Positions 5,187 to 6,907 of a stretch of DNA of 6,907 nt are shown one piece after another. The stretch is taken from the NCBI GenBank assembly GCA_002294285.1, contig DBFL01000074.1, positions 1 to 6,907 on the forward strand, in the 5' to 3' direction. Every line of letters starts with the position of its first letter. The stretch's first letter is position 1. The stretch is from Candidatus Neomicrothrix sp. UBA881. GTDB lineage: Bacteria > Actinomycetota > Acidimicrobiia > Acidimicrobiales > MedAcidi-G1. The position numbers were made by a program, and so were the translations under genes. The notes beneath the pieces are model-generated. The model ran no database searches, was not told the DNA's origin, and saw only the letters and a list, made by a program, of their open reading frames with translations.

Positions 5187-6572
5187 ATGGGCACTAAGAA
5201 AATTATTTCTGAAAATACATGGCTTGGTAGTAATCGACGGTTAGCCAAGACCATCGGACGTCCTGTTATGAGATTTTTAGGGATTGAAGCTTCGAGTGGT
5301 ATCCTTTTGGTTTTTGCTGCTTTGGTTGCTCTTATTTGGGCTAATTCTCCCTGGTCAGACAGTTATAACGAACTTTGGGGAACTGAGGTAAATATCTCCC
5401 TAGGAGACTCAATTTCTCTAGAGCACCATGGACATCCGCTTACATTAGGCCAGTTTGTAAATGATGTGTTAATGGTTCTCTTCTTTTTTGTTGTCGGACT
5501 AGAAATAAAGCGCGAGATGATTACAGGCCATCTAAAAAAATTCCGTGATGCTTTATTGCCAATGATTGCTGCAGTGGGGGGAATGGTTGTACCTGCGTTT
5601 ATTTTTTACGTGTTTAATTCTTCTGGAGAAGCTTCCGATGGATGGGGCATACCAATGGCGACAGATATCGCATTCGCAATTGGAGTGGTTTCTCTCCTAG
5701 GTAAAAGAGTTCCAAGTGCAATGAAAATTTTTCTTTTGACTCTTGCGATAGTTGATGACATAGGAGGGATACTTGTTATCGCCTTTTTTTACACTGAAGA
5801 GCTTGCTTCTGAATGGTTAATTGTTGCTGCAATATCAGTTTTTGGAGTCATCATTTTCAAAAAACTAAATGTTAGATATACGCCGGCATACATAGCCTTA
5901 GGAGTTATTCTCTGGTACTCACTTTTCGAATCTGGAGTTCATTCCACAATAGCAGGTGTCATAATGGGCCTTTTAGCTCCAGCTACAGCTCTTATTAGTG
6001 ATAAAAATGCTTTATCTGAAGCAGTTCAACCAGCTATGCAGGATCAGTCAGATTTTTCGGGATTTAGAAAAGCTACATTTCATCTGAATGCGTCAGTACC
6101 TGTCACTGAACGTTTTGAAAATTTACTTCATCCCCTTACTGGTTTCTTAATAGTTCCCATTTTTGCTCTAGCAAATGCTGGTGTAGAAATAAGCTTCGAT
6201 TCCTTGTCAGATGCCGCATCCTCGGGTGTGACCAGGGGAGTTTTATTTGGTTTAGTTTTTGGAAAAATAGCTGGCGTTACATTATTTACTTTTGTAGCAG
6301 TCAAATCAAAAATTTCAGAATTGCCTATAGGCTCGAATTTTCGTCATATTTTGGGTATTTCAGCTCTTTCAGGTATCGGGTTTACTGTTTCTATGTTTAT
6401 TACATCACTTGCTTATGACAATGTTCTTTTACAAGATGAATCAAAGATAGGAATTCTTGTAGCTTCGGTATTAGCTGCAATTGTGGGAGTATTCTTTCTA
6501 AGAAGTGTCAAAGTCGTTGACCAAGAGGTTAGTTTTCTTGAGGAAAATGAAGAAGTTGATCAATCTAATTAA
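5187..6572 (+). CDS. nhaA: Na+/H+ antiporter NhaA
   Basis: This inner-membrane antiporter exports Na+ (or Li+) in exchange for protons and serves salt and pH homeostasis. The 461-residue product is rich in transmembrane helices from about residue 35 to 440. The signature residues are present: D160 in MATDIAFAIG (E. coli D133), D190-D191 in AIVDDIGG (E. coli D163-D164, the ion-binding pair), GVHSTIAGV at 250-258, and K360 in VFGKIAGV (E. coli K300). Compared with E. coli NhaA (388 residues) it has a longer N-terminus, a hydrophilic insert at about 272-312 before HPLTGFLIVP, and an acidic C-terminal tail (about 443-461), as in other non-enterobacterial members. The ATG has only a weak GGAA site 4 nt upstream. 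Co-transcription with the upstream partner-switch genes is possible; no strong promoter is seen in the 82-nt gap. Confidence 0.96.
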   Translation: MGTKKIISENTWLGSNRRLAKTIGRPVMRFLGIEASSGILLVFAALVALIWANSPWSDSYNELWGTEVNISLGDSISLEHHGHPLTLGQFVNDVLMVLFFFVVGLEIKREMITGHLKKFRDALLPMIAAVGGMVVPAFIFYVFNSSGEASDGWGIPMATDIAFAIGVVSLLGKRVPSAMKIFLLTLAIVDDIGGILVIAFFYTEELASEWLIVAAISVFGVIIFKKLNVRYTPAYIALGVILWYSLFESGVHSTIAGVIMGLLAPATALISDKNALSEAVQPAMQDQSDFSGFRKATFHLNASVPVTERFENLLHPLTGFLIVPIFALANAGVEISFDSLSDAASSGVTRGVLFGLVFGKIAGVTLFTFVAVKSKISELPIGSNFRHILGISALSGIGFTVSMFITSLAYDNVLLQDESKIGILVASVLAAIVGVFFLRSVKVVDQEVSFLEENEEVDQSN

Positions 6573-6582
6573 CTGGAAGTAC

Positions 6583-6613
6583 TTGACAACCAGTGTTTGA
6601 ATGTGAACAAAGT
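6583..6613 (+). promoter_or_regulatory. Possible topA promoter
   Basis: TTGACA at 6583-6588 is a perfect -35 consensus. The -10 is poor: CAAAGT at 6608-6613 with a long 19-nt spacer is the best fit, and it would place the transcription start at the GTG at 6621. The upstream nhaA stop is only 48 nt from that GTG, so read-through is an alternative. Confidence 0.3.
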
Positions 6614-6620
6614 AGATGTC

Positions 6621-6907
6621 GTGACAGCATTAGTAATCGTTGAATCCCCAGCAAAAGCTAAAACTATAGAAAAGTATTTAGGTGATGGATATATTGTCGA
6701 CTCTTCTGTAGGTCATATACGTGACTTGGTAAGCCCTAAAGATGTACCAGAAGACAAAAAAGAACGTTTTGGAAAATTAGGGATAGACGTATATAACGGA
6801 TTTGAACCTTTATACGCGGTTAGTCCAAATAGTAAAAAACAAGTAGCGCAATTAAAAAAAGCTCTCAAAAAAGTAGACGAACTTTATCTTGCAACCGATG
6901 AAGATCG
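6621..6907 (+). CDS. topA: DNA topoisomerase I, N-terminal part (cut by window edge)
   Basis: Type IA topoisomerase relaxes negative supercoils by cutting one strand. The visible 95 residues are the first part of the TOPRIM domain: ALVIVESPAKAKTIEKYLG carries the catalytic acid E8, SVGHIRDLV follows, then FEPLYAVSP, and the window ends in ELYLATDEDR, whose D92 and D94 are the metal-binding DxD. These match bacterial TopA closely, the mycobacterial protein included. The start is taken as the GTG at 6621, next to the conserved TALVIVESP. In-frame GTG at 6603 and TTG at 6597 would add six or eight residues; none of the three has a clear Shine-Dalgarno sequence. The nhaA stop lies 48 nt upstream in the same frame. 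The active-site tyrosine and C-terminal domains lie beyond the window. Confidence 0.95.
   Translation, partial: MTALVIVESPAKAKTIEKYLGDGYIVDSSVGHIRDLVSPKDVPEDKKERFGKLGIDVYNGFEPLYAVSPNSKKQVAQLKKALKKVDELYLATDED

Noticed and set aside
6572..6595. Hairpin between nhaA and topA as a terminator (ACTGG/CCAGT around the palindrome AAGTACTT)
   Set aside because: The stem has five pairs with a 13-nt loop and no T-run, and it overlaps the TTGACA hexamer.

Overview
The window is AT-rich chromosomal sequence of housekeeping type. The likely source is a low-GC actinobacterium, possibly of the marine Acidimicrobiia/Actinomarina kind. Three things point there: an anti-sigma-antagonist gene whose product closely resembles actinobacterial BldG, a TopA N-terminus close to the mycobacterial protein, and apparently leaderless genes in which a -10-like hexamer lies 6 nt before the start codon. 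The lineage is inferred from remembered family sequences, not from a search.

Layout on the + strand: the 3' end of an unrecognised acidic, Met-rich CDS (2-355); nadE, glutamine-dependent NAD+ synthetase (424-2100); and a group 1/2 sigma-70 factor lacking region 1.1 (2208-3146). On the - strand, a selenocysteine tRNA gene (3155-3250) faces the sigma gene. Next come a possible 24-residue membrane micropeptide on + (3364-3438) and a HAD-IB phosphatase-like gene on - (3441-4220), which converge with only 2 nt between their stop codons. The + strand then carries a BldG/RsbV-like STAS gene (4322-4648), an RsbW-like anti-sigma kinase (4655-5104), the NhaA Na+/H+ antiporter gene (5187-6572) and the 5' end of topA (6621 to the window edge). 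No gene-free stretch exceeds 300 bases; the largest gap between long genes (3147-3440) holds the tRNA, its likely promoter and the micro-ORF.

Functional picture: the STAS and anti-sigma genes form a partner-switching module in which the kinase holds a sigma factor until the dephosphorylated antagonist releases it. Placing bldG-like genes near topA recalls the Streptomyces bldG neighbourhood, here with nhaA between them, which could couple the switch to sodium or pH stress. The tRNA-Sec implies that the organism makes selenoproteins, but no sel gene or UGA-containing ORF lies in the window. I see no phage, transposon, CRISPR array or defence system. The less ordinary points are the tRNA-Sec flanked by a 13-bp direct repeat, the micropeptide whose C-terminus mirrors that of the converging HAD protein, and the leaderless-promoter geometry.
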